Assembly (NCBI RefSeq): GCF_024199845.1
Contig: NZ_JANADO010000001.1
Coordinates: forward strand, 5,642,001-5,706,000
Direction of reading: 5' to 3'
DNA length: 64,000 bases
Source of the DNA: Bradyrhizobium sp. CCGB12
Lineage (GTDB): Bacteria > Pseudomonadota > Alphaproteobacteria > Rhizobiales > Xanthobacteraceae
Below, piece after piece: positions 42,122 through 52,835 of this stretch; the first letter of the stretch is position 1, and each line of letters opens with the position of its first letter. Made by a program: the position numbers and the translations under genes. Below the pieces are notes generated by a model. That model worked only from the letters and a program-made list of their open reading frames with translations, was not told the DNA's origin and made no database searches.

Positions 42122-43129
42122 CGATGACGAAGCCTTGGGTTCGAGAGGATGCCGGCAATGTCAGCCAGCATCATCAGGAAGAGATAGGCTGAGCAGAAAC
42201 TCATTACACGGGCTTGAGTGAGGGGCATGTCACGAGTCGACACCGCGTCGACCAAAAGGCGGGCAAGACCCAGATAGTTGAAGATGAGTTCGACGATTAT
42301 CGTCCGCTTAAAAGGTGTGAGAGGCTGAGCGCTACCTCGTTGGCGATTGGGCCGACTGCGTTCGGTAGGACATGACAGAGCACGACGCACGTCGGCCCGG
42401 CGCCCTTGAGCACAACCATTTCCACATAGGGCGAGCGCAGCGCGTCAATCACGGCATCGCGTGTCATACGCATCATCTGCGCAATCATCACGCAAGACAG
42501 CGTCAAGAAAGGGAGTGCGAAGCGGCGGGAGAATCGGTCGAGCGGGGTCGAACCCGGCACCATCCGACAGCGCCGGAAACCGGCGCAGACTCACCGCGAA
42601 GACGATCACTGCAAGTGTGGCAAATGAAGAACTCGGGCACGGAGACAATCGACATTGTTAGCAGATTCGCAGCACGGTGAACAGAGTACCGCGCCAAATT
42701 GCGCAGAGGATGCCGAGCGTGAGTGCGAACGGCAAGCAGACTGCGGTGGTCACCGTTGCGAGCATCGGAGAGTTGGGCAACCGGTTCGCGATGATCGCAG
42801 CGATCGGTAGGCCGTTGGCGAGAGAGCGGCCGGGGTCGCCCGAGAGCAGCCGGCCGAGCCTTTCGAAGTAGCGCACATATGCAGGCTGATCAAGGTGCAG
42901 CGTGTCGCGTATGCCTGCGACCGGCTCAGGCGTCGCACCCTGTCCAAGCACCGCCTGGGCAACATCGCTCGGCAGGATCTCGGTGCCAACGAAGACCACA
43001 AGATACAAACAGGAGCGTCAAGATCGCGGTCGCGGTCCTGCTTGCAATGAGCAGCATCAGAACACTATTCAAAATCGCTCTTGCGAAATTGCTGCTCACC
43101 CTCTCACGGAGCGCCTCATCCGATGCCAT
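42121..43129 (-). pseudogene. Peptide/opine ABC importer permease (DppB-like)
   Basis: Starts with a helix (MLLIASRTATAILTLLFV), shifts frame, then gives PSDVAQAVLGQGATPEPVAG with LDQPAYVRYFERLGRLLSGD and LANGLPIAAIIANRLPNS, the DppB/GsiC N-terminal block. Later parts (RMTRDAVIDALRSPYVEMVV with KGAGP, the EAA-loop region) lie in other frames. At least three frameshifts. Its stop and the next start overlap or abut (around 42121). Confidence 0.85.
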
Positions 43130-43137
43130 CGAGACGC

Positions 43138-44089
43138 TCACTGCTCGACGCAAACGCTCTCGGCGAAGTTGTAGCCCATCAGAGGTCCGAGCGAGATCGG
43201 TCGCAGCCCTTTAACATTGGCCTCATGTGCATCGAAATAGCTGCGGAACACCGGAATGCAAATCCCCGAGCTCTCATGCACAAGGCGCTGCATCTCCCCG
43301 TACATCTCCCGCTTAGAGACATCGGCCTCGCCGCGGGCCTGCTGCAAGAGTTGATCGAAACGTTGATTGCGCCATCCACTCTCGTTCCAAGGCGCCTTCG
43401 AGTGGAGGTGGAGGCTGAAAACGAGATCGGCGGCGAAGGAGACCGCTGAAAAACACCAGACGTTTCATCCAGTAGTTCGCAAAGTATCCATCCATCGGCA
43501 CCTGCTGCAGGTCGAAGTTTAGCCCGGATCTGGCGCGCAGAATCCTGCAGCAGCGCCATATCGGTCGCGGCGACCTCCTCGATGGCTGCGGCTAGAACGT
43601 GCGCGCTGGAGGCGAGCTTTGGATCCATAAGGCGCCTAAACGAAGAGACGACGTCAGCAGAGGTAAGCGGCGAACCATCGTGGAACCGCACATCTCGGCG
43701 CAACTTGATATTCCACCTAGTTGCACCGCCACTCTGCGCGATCTCTTCGGCGAGATCCAGTTGCGGACTCAGAATCTCGTCAATCCGCCTCAACCCATTG
43801 AAGAACATCGCGACGGGCAAGAGGTCCTTGGCAGTTGTCGCCCTCGCCGGTCGAGTGTTTCAGCGTTCGAGTTCGTATGCGATGCGACCTCGATTTTGCC
43901 TTCGCCACGCGGCGTCTGCGCGTGAGCAGCCTCAGCGAGCGTTGCGACTTTACCGGCCGTGGCCGCCCTCAAGCCGCTACCGATGAGGCACCTCATCACT
44001 CGGCGACGCGACGCCCCGTGCCTGAACGTCTCAACAAGAGGCGACGCCATCCCGGGCAACTCAAGCTTGTTCAATTCAGACTTCGACAT
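43138..44089 (-). pseudogene. Peptide/opine-binding protein (SBP family 5), deleted
   Basis: The N-terminus has a twin-arginine-like signal (SRRRVMRCLIGSGLRAAT). The body shows LLPVAMFFNGLRRIDEI, LDLAEEIAQS, WNIKLRRDVRFHDGSPLTSA (a hallmark of periplasmic family-5 binding proteins) and SSFRRLMDP. After about residue 180 the central part is missing. The text resumes at VPMDGYFANYWMKRLV and ends with EMYGEMQRLVHESSGICIPV and NVKGLRPISLGPLMGYNFAE. It is about 190 residues shorter than the family and has at least three frameshifts. Confidence 0.88.
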
Positions 44090-44883
44090 CGTGCGACCGC
44101 CTGTCCCCGCCCTGCTCAGAACTATTAACCGACAGATATTGGCCACTCCGTCTCTTTCCGATCAAAGATCGCAGCGACTGACGCAGATCTACACATTATG
44201 CGATTTTCGGCGCAGATTTTGCTCTTTTCTGCGTTGAAATGCAGCATTTCATCGACCACATCCTGGTCCTAACGTTCGGCAAGGAAGGGAAATGGTACTT
44301 TCAAAGCTGCAATCGGCGTTCACGATCATCCCGGCTCTGATGATCACTGTCGAGCGAGAAGACCTAACGGTTCGTGTTCGCCCGGTGAGCAATTCTCGGC
44401 ACGTGTCGAGCGATGCGATCTCAAACGCTTTCGCTTGCGGCACACCGCACAGCGTTGAGAAACTGCAAACTGCGATTACTAACCTCGACGCACCGCAATA
44501 ACTTATCTCATAGGGTGTTCAGGGCGGCACAACCGCCCACCGCCGTTTCTTGTGTTCGCTCGTACTGATAAGAACGCCATTAGGACGATCGAGGCACCGG
44601 GCCGTCCCTCCGAGTTGGCATCTAGTGGCGTGACGAACGAATGTAATAAATCGGGCTCCGATATCGTTTCAACAACTTCGCGCGGGTGCCCCTTTCGGAG
44701 ACACGTGGTTGAGGGCAGGACGTGCGACCACTGCAGATTTGATCGGCGCGCCGTGATGTCTAGCTGCGATCCTGGGTGCGCGAATTGCGATCCGAAGCCC
44801 TCTAGCGGCCTAGGAGCGCGTGCGCTGTTGGTCCTGCGAATGGCACGGGGTCCTTTGGCGACATCGATTCCGTTTGCCTCTCT
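44090..44883. other. Intergenic, nothing recognised
   Basis: Between the binding-protein gene and the DAO-family oxidase. A 70-codon plus frame (44292-44501) and a 64-codon minus frame overlap without known domains. The importer promoter probably lies here. Confidence 0.35.
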
Positions 44884-46185
44884 CTAAAACTCGCGCCCGG
44901 CTTGCCAGTGTTGCCAGGCCATCTGGGCCACGGCTCCCATTCCCCGCAGCGGCTCTGGAGGAATCCATTTCGGGCCACTCAACTTCATGCGGTCCGCCAG
45001 CAGAGACGATTGAGATTCACATGCCAGTTCCGCCAAGAGTTTTCCATGAATGCTTCCTCGCAAGACGCCCGCGCCCTGACATCCAGCCGAAACAAACAAA
45101 CCTCGCCTCAACTCCCCAAAATAATTCTCGCGGTTCGAGGTAATACCGACACCGCCGCCCCAAACGTGCTCGAACTCATAGGAGGGCATCGTTGGATATC
45201 GATTCCGATACAGGCTGGACAAAAGCGAACGAACCTTGTCAATGCTCGTCTCGCGCTCGTAAGAGTGACCACTGCGAATGAGGATGCGCCGCTTCCATTT
45301 TCTCATGGTTGTTCCCATGGCGGTAGGCGGGAGTATCGCCCACTCAGGCAAACGACCCAAAAGGTCGAGTTCAGTATCGTCCAACTCGGGAGTTAGCGCT
45401 CCATAAGTATGGACCACGACCATTCGATAGAGCGCGATATCCAGTGACCTGGCGTGCGCGTTGTTCGCCACGAAGACCTTCTCGCCGACGAAATTTCCGC
45501 GCTTTGTCACCACCTGAAAGAGACCGCTCCCCTCAATTGCCTCAGCTGCCGTGCGTTCCAACAACGTGACATTGGCGGGAAGCGTGTCGGCGAGTCCGCG
45601 AATGAGCGCAGCGGGCTGAATCAGGGCGTGAGTAAAGCCCTCGCAGCCGTATTCATAGTAGCGCGTACCGATAAGCACAAGAAGGTCTTCGCGGTCTCGC
45701 TCCCGATAGCGGAGAGCTCGCTTGGTTAATGAAGCGAGCGATGTGCGCACTTTATCCACTCCTTGTTTGGTGGCGGCGGCCACAATTCGAGGTGCATCCT
45801 CGATCCAATCGCACCGGATGTCGTTGTTCTTCACGACATCTCGCAGCCAATCGAGCCCTGCAAGAACAATTCGCGACTTTCGAGCTGCATCCTCCTCGGC
45901 CGAACCGAAAGCATTGGCGCGCGGTTGGATGACTGTCGGAGCCAAGATGCCTGAGTTCCGCCCCGACAATCCCTCGCCGATTTCGGCGGCATCGAGCACA
46001 AGAATCTCCTTGGTCGGCTGCAACTCGGCAAATCGGCGAGCAATGGCGAGGCCAGTAAAGCCCGCCCCAACAACAATTGCGTCATATTTCCGTTTGGAAG
46101 GCGCTTCCACGCGAACGGCCCGCGCGGGCAGCAGCGCGTTCCAGCCACAGGCAACAGAATAGTGAGGAGTGCTTCGCGATTTCAT
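44884..46185 (-). CDS. DAO-family FAD-dependent oxidoreductase
   Basis: A 433-residue flavoprotein of the D-amino-acid oxidase/glycine oxidase/DadA family. The dinucleotide motif is IVVGAGFTGLAIARRF, the next block LVLDAAEIGEGLSGRNSG and the C-terminal flavin-contact block VSAGCQGAGVLRGSIHGKLL. The first 40 residues before the motif are unusual for the family and may be an extension. ATG 46185 (MKSRSTPHYS) is preferred. It lies in the minus-strand run between the RidA pseudogene and the importer, so it probably oxidises the imported amine or amino acid. Intact. Confidence 0.9.
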   Translation of the reverse strand: MKSRSTPHYSVACGWNALLPARAVRVEAPSKRKYDAIVVGAGFTGLAIARRFAELQPTKEILVLDAAEIGEGLSGRNSGILAPTVIQPRANAFGSAEEDAARKSRIVLAGLDWLRDVVKNNDIRCDWIEDAPRIVAAATKQGVDKVRTSLASLTKRALRYRERDREDLLVLIGTRYYEYGCEGFTHALIQPAALIRGLADTLPANVTLLERTAAEAIEGSGLFQVVTKRGNFVGEKVFVANNAHARSLDIALYRMVVVHTYGALTPELDDTELDLLGRLPEWAILPPTAMGTTMRKWKRRILIRSGHSYERETSIDKVRSLLSSLYRNRYPTMPSYEFEHVWGGGVGITSNRENYFGELRRGLFVSAGCQGAGVLRGSIHGKLLAELACESQSSLLADRMKLSGPKWIPPEPLRGMGAVAQMAWQHWQAGREF

Positions 46186-46738
46186 GGGTTCCAGTCTCCA
46201 AGATAAGGAACATGATCGATTGGCCAGGCTCACTCGAACGTTCCAAAGTCAATAATCAAGAACATCGCAGAGCGCACACCAGAGTGTCACCTCATAGGTG
46301 TAGGAGGTGGTAATATTCGCATTTGTGGCGTGGACGCAGAAAGTCTGCATTCAAGGGGCACTGGGGAACCCGTCTTCTGCGTTGTAGTGCTTTGGTTCCA
46401 AGTGGGATTATTCAGGTTCCGCCGTACATTCGTTGGTCAAATGGCCGACACCGACCACTCGTATCAGTATTAACCAACTGGTGGAGGCACGTGGGATCCT
46501 CAATGGACCCAGGACGTAATAGCACCGTAGTCATCGACCAGGCCCACATCATAGCTCTGGGTGCGTTGATGACTGCACCGCGCAGTAATGGCAGACAGCG
46601 ATGGAGTTGTTCTGCGGCAGCAATGGGACAAGCCGAGGCGTCATGTCAAAAGGCCCGCCCGGCGTATCGCACGAGCGATTGTGAGGCTTGGCATTCTTAC
46701 GCAAAAAGCACCGATTTTCTGCTCTAAGGCGCCTGGGG
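46186..46738. other. Intergenic, nothing recognised
   Basis: About 550 bases upstream of the oxidase gene. No gene recognised. Confidence 0.35.
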
Positions 46739-47090
46739 CTATTTCGCCGCAGTCACTACGATCTCGACGCTGTATTGCGATCCTGCAAGTTTCGCTTCTA
46801 CAGTCGCTCGCGCCGGCGGTATCGTCCTTCGATTTCCAGGTATCCCAGACAGCGTCCCATCTCTCTAAGGTATTTATATCCGCAATGTATATCGTCGCTC
46901 ACAACAGCTTCCATTCGCTAGTACCCGCCATGGCGAGCCGGCTATCGATGATCGACATTATCTCCTGGGTCTGTCTGCTCACGCTCTCGCCGGCGGCATC
47001 TTTCCCGACGACGCCTGCAAGATAAACAGTCTCGCCGTGCACGACAACCCGGCTCTTACACGGGCCGGCTTCAAAACGCTCGATCGTCAT
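46739..47090 (-). pseudogene. RidA/YjgF family protein with nonsense and frameshift
   Basis: RidA proteins hydrolyse reactive imines made by PLP enzymes and amine oxidases. The frame starts MTIERFEAGPCKSRVVVHGE and has VYLAGVVGKDAAGES, then meets a TGA at SEWKLL-stop-ATIYIADI, and later shifts frame before PARATVEAKLAGSQYSVEIV, which contains the catalytic Arg. The stop is TAG at 46739. It directly precedes an amino-acid-oxidase-type gene, a usual partner for this family. Confidence 0.85.
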
Positions 47091-47309
47091 TGTCGCTCTT
47101 CAGAATTGAATGGAGGACCACGCAGGGGCGATGTGAAGAAGACTAGCATTGCTCTTATCGAGCTGGCCGCTCTCTTCAGAAATGGAAGGGGATGCATGCA
47201 GAGCTCAGCGGCGCGTGCCCGCTTCACTTCTAGTCGACTCTGGGCCATCTCAGCTCTATGGCTGGCTGTGAGATCGTCGTTTATGCCAAGACGCGCCTAT
47301 TAGCCGCGG

Positions 47310-47735
47310 TACGATCAAGGTGCTTTCGGGCCTCACGTAATACCAGTCAACAACACATGCAATTCTTTTCCATCTTCTGGGAGTAGGGACCTGGTCGACC
47401 GGTAGCCCTTGCCATTTACGTCCCCTGATCTCAGAAAGTTCCTTGTCTTCCTGGTTGGTATTGGCCCAAAGCGAGGTAAATTCATCGATGGAGAAGTCAA
47501 CGCCTTCCTGCGCATCCTTGTGAACGAACATCTTCCAAGTGACGACTGTCTCTTCAGTCGATTTTGGCAACGCACCGAACGTCATGACGTGGTCACTAAG
47601 CGCGTGAGCAAAGCCATTCGCTTGGACGGTCTAGCGGTAGTCGCCGAGGTCGCCCCCTCTGTCTCGCAAAGCAATTTGCGGACGCTGGGCTCTCCATCGT
47701 AAGCAAGATGCAGCCATCCTCGCGCGACATCAACG
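47310..47735 (-). pseudogene. Rieske oxygenase (GbcA-like) C-terminal fragment
   Basis: The frame reads LTMDGEPSVRKLL (in a shifted frame), NGFAHALSDHVMTFGALP, TEETVVTWKMFVHKDAQEGV with DFSIDEFTSLWANTNQEDKE and, near the end, VDWYYV. This is the catalytic-domain end of the alpha subunit of glycine betaine or proline betaine demethylases (GbcA/Stc2 type). The Rieske domain and the mononuclear-iron ligand region are missing; the fragment is joined on its upstream side to the end of the molybdoenzyme pseudogene. Confidence 0.7.
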
Positions 47736-49990
47736 GCGCCAGTTCGTGCGCGCTAAACGGTGGCAACTCGCCCGTGTGCTTATCGACTTGCAGCACACAG
47801 GTATGCGTCGCGCATCCTTGCGACAGGCTCGACGTACCGATGTCCATGGTCAGCGCGTTCGGGTATTACCGTGCTTCTCGAACGGCTTACCGTCGTCCCA
47901 TTCTAATGGGTCGAACCACGCTCCGGTCGAAATCTTCACCACACCGGCACGGATGCGGTGCGACACGCGGGCCCGCGAGGCAGGTGCCGCGATCGTTGAA
48001 CACGCGCACGACGTCAGCTTCCTCGATGCCTCGCGCTAAGGCATCTTCGCACGAGGATCAGCACAGGCTCGCGGCCGTGTCTCTTGTTCGCTTTGCTAAT
48101 TGCACTGTGATCTAACTGGCTGTGCAGCTTGGTAAAGGATTGGTCCGAGATCATGTGCAATGGAAACTTCTCGACCTTCGCCAAGCCAAGCCACTCCGCC
48201 GGCTCTATCCATGTCGGGTGGCCGGGGCAGTCGTCGTAGCGGAAGGACGCAATCGTCTCACGGAAGATCTCAATGCGCCCGCTTCGTTTCCAGCGGATTT
48301 GCCACCGGATCCGCGCGGTAGCCCGCAAACATTACGTGTGATGACTCTCCCTTGAGCAGATCAAGCATTCCCAATTTCAGGAAAGACTCGAAGTCATGGA
48401 ATTCGAGGCGCGGATGTTTATGGCGGAACTGCTCGTAGAGCTCGCGCTTTCATTGCACTTCGGACTTGCCCTCGGTGAACGCGAGCTTCGTGCCGAGCCG
48501 TTCAGATAGTGCGCAATACACTTCAAAGTCATTTCGTGCTTCGCCGACGGCATCAATCACCCTGCCCATCGCCACGGCGTGGCGTTCATGTGCCGAAAGG
48601 CCGATGTCCTCGCGTTCCAGAGTGGTCGTGATCGGAAACACGATGTCCGCGGTCTTCGTGGCAGGCGTCCAAAATTGCTCGTTGACGATAATCGCTTTTC
48701 GCGCTTCCGCCAGACGCGCAGCAGCCGGTTCAGGTCCTGATGATGGTGGAACGGATTCCCGCCTACCCAGTAGATGAGCTGGATGTCCGGCTATTTCAGC
48801 TTCCGACCGTTGTAGTCGAAGGTGCAGCAGCATGTCGGCGATACGAGCGACCGGAATGAAAGACTTGATGGGATTCGCGCCTTAGGGCCAACTGGGCCGC
48901 GAAACGCGTGGGCTCACGTTGCCAACCGAGTTCGCGGTGCCATGGCCGAAAGCGAACACCCGGCAGGCCCGATCTGCCCGAGCATCGATGCGACTGTGAT
49001 CAGGCCCACGGCGGCTGCTCGCCATGGTGCGCACGTTGCAACGCCCATGGTGATGATCGAACGCGCGCGCGCGTAAGCCCGCGCGCTAGCCGACGGATGC
49101 GTTCCGCCGATACGGCCGTGATGCTCTCAGCCCACTCTGGCGTTTTCGCCACGCCGTCGCTCACGCCGAGCAGGTACAGGAGGAACCTGTCGAAACCGAC
49201 GCAATACTTCGCCATAAAGACCTCGTCGTGAAGGCCCTCGGTGTAAAGCGTTTGCGCGATCGCGAGTAGCATCGCGGTGTCGGTATTCGGGCGGATCGGG
49301 ATCCACTCGACCTCACCGCCGGTCTCGAGACTCGTGTTCTCTGGGCTTATGTTGATGAGTCGCGTGCCGGCGGCCCGCATTTTCTCCAGGCCCATTTTCA
49401 CCATGTGCTTACCGACGAGACCCGGATTCAACGGCGAGCCGGCGAACGCGAGGTATAGCTTCGCAATCCTGCTCAAGCATGTTCCAGCTGGTTGGGGCGC
49501 CTTCAGCTTATCCATGTGGCCGACGATGTGCGGCATCACGGCTCTGGCCGCACCCAGGCTGTACGGATCGACTTGGCGCACATAACCGCACAAGCAATTC
49601 GGAAAACGATGGAAAGGGTCCGCGCTGCCCCCAGCCGTAGCTGCCGCCGAACACGGATTAGTTACCGTATTCGATGATGAGCTTCTTCGTTGCGACGGCA
49701 GCAAGGTCCAGCGCGTCGTCCCACCCCACTTCGACGGGTTCGCATGCGCGCTTCTCCGGCGCCTTTCTCCACCCACCGCAACGCACGTCCGGCCTCATCA
49801 CGCGACTGCGCGCGCGGTGCTTCGAGCATCGCAAATCCGATGGGGGAGGGATCGGGATCTTCGCGTGCCCTTTCAGCGCAGGCCCGTTCGCCCCCCTGCT
49901 CTGCTTCGTAAATGCCCCATGCGTCGCCATGTAAACGGTCTTCCAATGTCCTCCGCCAGAAGTTAAGGCGACCGAAGCAGGCTAGTCGCG
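47736..49990 (-). pseudogene. BisC/TorA-type molybdopterin oxidoreductase
   Basis: Biotin sulfoxide/TMAO reductase family, a molybdenum enzyme acting on S- or N-oxides. Blocks in order on the minus strand are EDPDPSPIG, PVEVGWDDALDLAAVATKKL, VDPYSLGAARAVMPHIVGH with LINISPENTSLETGGEVEWI and PNTDTAMLLAIAQTLYTEGL and HDEVFMAKYCVGFDRFLLYL, then EREDIGLSAHERHAVAMGRV, later SGRIEIFRETIASFRYDDCP with FPLHMISDQSFTKLHSQLDH, and MDIGTSSLSQGCATHTC near the end. The N-terminal third and the C-terminal half carry many frameshifts; the central 140 codons read open. Confidence 0.85.
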
Positions 49991-50069
49991 CGCCGACGAA
50001 CAATCCATGAGGTTGCAGGCGGTCGACCTCGAATGCCCACTCCGTTAGAAAGCTCGTTACTTCTACATC

Positions 50070-50969
50070 TTAGAAATTAGATGGCGCGACGCCGTTTGCC
50101 CGACACGCAGCAACGATCGTATTGGCCATCAGCATGGCGACGGTAATCGGCCCAACGCCGCCCGGGACCGGCGTGATCGCACCAGCAACTTTTGCGCATT
50201 CTTTGAAAGCAACATCGCCGACGAGACGCGTTCTTCTATCGCCCATTCCTGGTGCAGAAATCCGGGTTAATACCGACATCGATCACGGTTGCTCCTGGTT
50301 TTATCCAATCCGCTTTGATTATCTCCGGACGGCTGACCGCAGCGACGAGAATATCGGCCTTGCGACACACTTCGGGGAGGCTCTTCGTGCGCGAATGCGT
50401 CATCGTCACTGTTGCATTCGCATTGAGCAGGAGCAGCGCCATCGGCTTGCCGAACAGGTTCGAACGGCCAATTACAACGGTATTCAAGCCCGACAGGTCA
50501 TTGCCATGTGTGCGGCGTACAAAGACTATCGCGCGTGCCGGCGTGTAGGACACGAGGCCAGTTCCAGATCGCCCGTGGCAAGCTTACCAGCATTGACCAC
50601 GTGAAGGCCATCCACATCCTTTTCGGACAGGATCAATTGAATGATTGGATTCGACTTCAACGGCTTTGGCAAAAGCAGCTGCATCAGAATGCCATGGATC
50701 GAGGGATCGTCATTCAATGACTGCACGAGGGAGATCAGTTCTTCCTGCGTAGTCTCAGCGGACAGTGTGCGCTCTATCGACGTAAAGCCGCATTCCCCGG
50801 CCATACGGCTCTGGCACCAACATAGGTGCGGCTTGCCGGATCATCGCCGACGATCACCACCGCCAGTCCCCGTCTTCACCCCCTTTTCCCGGTCCAGCGC
50901 GAGGGCCCGCCCCCTTCACCACTTCGATGACCGATGCCGCTGCTGTTTGCCGTCAATGATGTGAGCCAT
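50070..50969 (-). pseudogene. folD: Methylene-THF dehydrogenase/cyclohydrolase, frameshifted
   Basis: FolD interconverts 5,10-methylene-THF and 10-formyl-THF. Readable blocks are MAHIIDGK at the start, [20 protein letters not shown] and the PKPLKSNP region with [16 protein letters not shown], then in a second frame [20 protein letters not shown] with TVTMTHSRT and [16 protein letters not shown], and in a third [20 protein letters not shown] with [15 protein letters not shown]. Three or four indels separate these frames. The start lies five bases after the purU stop, so the two were co-transcribed. Confidence 0.93.
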
Positions 50970-50974
50970 GCCCG

Positions 50975-51859
50975 TCATCCCACGCGCTCTGAGGCGAAGC
51001 TGCCTGGGCTCGCAGGAAAGACGACAGTGCGGCTGCCGTTGATGAAGATTCGGTGATGGATATGCGCGTGCACGGCGCGAGCCAGAACCTGACTTTCGAC
51101 GTCGCGGCCGAGGGAGACGTAGTCCTCGGGGCTCTGAGCGTGCGTGATGCGAGCGGTGTCCTGCTCGATGATCGGGCCTTCGTCCAAATCTGCAGTGACA
51201 TAGTGCGCCGTAGCACCGATCAGCTTCACACCACGCTTATAAGCCTGCCTATACGGATGAGCTCCCTTGAAGCTCGGCAGGAAGGAGTGATGGATATTGA
51301 TGATCTGCCCTGACAGTCGCATGCAAAGCTGATCCGACAGAACCTGCATGTAGCGGGCAAGCACGATCAGATCAGTGCCAGTCTGCCCGACCACGTCCAT
51401 CAGCTGGGCTTCGGCCTGCGGCTTATTTTCCTTCGTGACTCTTATGTGGTGGAAGGGGATATCATGATTAAGAACGACTTTCTGGTGGTCGAAATGGTTG
51501 GAGACTACGCCAACGATGTCGACTGGCAGCGCACCGGTCTTCCAGCGGTAAAGCAAGTCGTTAAGACAGTGCCCGAAGCGCGAAACCATCAGCAAGATCC
51601 TCATGCGCTTGGTTGCGTCATGGATCTTGGCGTCCATGCCGAATTTGGCGATGATCGGCTTGAACCCTTCGATCAATGCGGCTTGGTCAACCCTATCTTC
51701 TGAGATGAAGCTCACCCGCATGAAGAACCTGCCGGTGTCGAGATCGTCGAACTGCGATGAATCCACGATGTTGCAACCCTGTCCTGCAAGGTAGCCAGAG
51801 ATCGCAGCAACGATTCCACGACGACTGTCGCATGTAACGGTGAGAGTAAACTTATTCAT
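50975..51859 (-). CDS. purU: Formyltetrahydrofolate deformylase
   Basis: A 294-residue enzyme that hydrolyses 10-formyl-THF to formate and THF. An N-terminal ACT domain (LTVTCDSRRGIVAAISGYLA to about residue 80) is followed by the formyltransferase fold with LLMVSRFGHCLNDLLYRW, VLARYMQVLS, the catalytic INIHHSFLPSFKGAHPY (Asn and His) and ATAHYVTADLDEGPIIEQD (Asp). The C-terminal tail past DVESQVLARAVHAH is slightly long. It lies between etfA and folD with small gaps. PurU genes of this kind accompany sarcosine and dimethylglycine catabolism, recycling THF. Intact. Confidence 0.95.
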   Translation of the reverse strand: MNKFTLTVTCDSRRGIVAAISGYLAGQGCNIVDSSQFDDLDTGRFFMRVSFISEDRVDQAALIEGFKPIIAKFGMDAKIHDATKRMRILLMVSRFGHCLNDLLYRWKTGALPVDIVGVVSNHFDHQKVVLNHDIPFHHIRVTKENKPQAEAQLMDVVGQTGTDLIVLARYMQVLSDQLCMRLSGQIINIHHSFLPSFKGAHPYRQAYKRGVKLIGATAHYVTADLDEGPIIEQDTARITHAQSPEDYVSLGRDVESQVLARAVHAHIHHRIFINGSRTVVFPASPGSFASERVG

Positions 51860-51885
51860 TTGCTGGGCCTAAGTATGTTTGGGAT

Positions 51886-52808
51886 CTAAAGGGCCTTCTC
51901 CGACTCGGGCATTATCTCGAAGAGCTCGCCGACGAGCCCGTAGTCTGCGATTTGAAAGATCGGCGCTTGCTCGTGCTTGTTGATGGCGACGATGACCTTT
52001 GATTCCTTCATGCCAGGCAGATGCCGGATGGCACCTGAGATGCCGCAGGCGATGTAGAGCTCAGGAGCCACAATCTTGCTCGTTTGACCGACTTGCCTGT
52101 CGTTAGGCGCATAGCCGGCATCGACAGCCGCGACGCGCCGACGGCGGCTCCGAGCTTGTCAGCAACCGGCAGGATCACTTCCTTAAACTTCTCCGATGAG
52201 CCCAGCGCTCTGCCGCCCGAGATGACTATCTTGGCGGAGGTCAGCTCTGGACGCTCGGAGGCAGCCGTGACATCGGCAACGAAGGTCGAGAGACCTGAAT
52301 TGGCCTTTACTGAGATCTCCTCGACCGGTGCCGAACCGTCAGCCCGGGCAGCGGCGAAGGAGGCGGTCCGCACGGTAATAACCTTCTTGGGTTTGCTCGT
52401 CTGCACTGTCTGGATGGCATTTCCGGCATATCGAACGCTTGAAAGTATCGGCAGAAACCACCTGGATGACTTCGGAAACCTGCGCCACATCGAGAAGCGC
52501 AGCCGCTCGCGGCATGATACTCTTGCCGACGCCGCTCGCAGCCGAAATGATGGTGTCGTAGCTGTCCGCGAGCGATATGATGAGAGCGGCCAATGGCTCT
52601 GCAAGGTTATGCGCAAATCGTCGCGTTCAGCAAGAAGACCCTTGGCAACAACCGAAAGCTTGGATGCCTGGTCAGCCGCGGCTTTCGCACTCTTGCCCGC
52701 TACAAGCACGTGCAAATCGGGACCGATTTTGCTGCCCGCTGACCGCGCCTTGGCGGTCCGGTCAGAAAGGGGCCGGTTGTCGTGATCAGCTAGAAGAAGA
52801 ATAGCCAC
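51886..52808 (-). pseudogene. etfA: Electron transfer flavoprotein alpha subunit, frameshifted
   Basis: ETF accepts electrons from the dehydrogenases of this pathway. The N-terminus reads [21 protein letters not shown] stretch of about 85 codons (52340-52600) is preserved only in a second frame (SYDTIISAASGVGKSIMPRA, LLDVAQVSEVIQVVSADTFK), after which the first frame resumes (KVITVRTASFAAAR, SAKIVISGGRALGSSEKFKE). A last frameshift near 52110 gives the FAD-binding C-terminus [20 protein letters not shown] and [20 protein letters not shown]. Two indels nearly cancel and one does not, so no functional protein is expected unless these are sequencing errors. Confidence 0.92.
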
Positions 52809-52835
52809 GGTAACTCCCTGGTTGACACCTACGAA

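Noticed and set aside
44249..44501. Overlapping small ORFs between binding protein and oxidase genes
   Set aside because: No domain, no conserved start, and both strands are equally open, as expected by chance.
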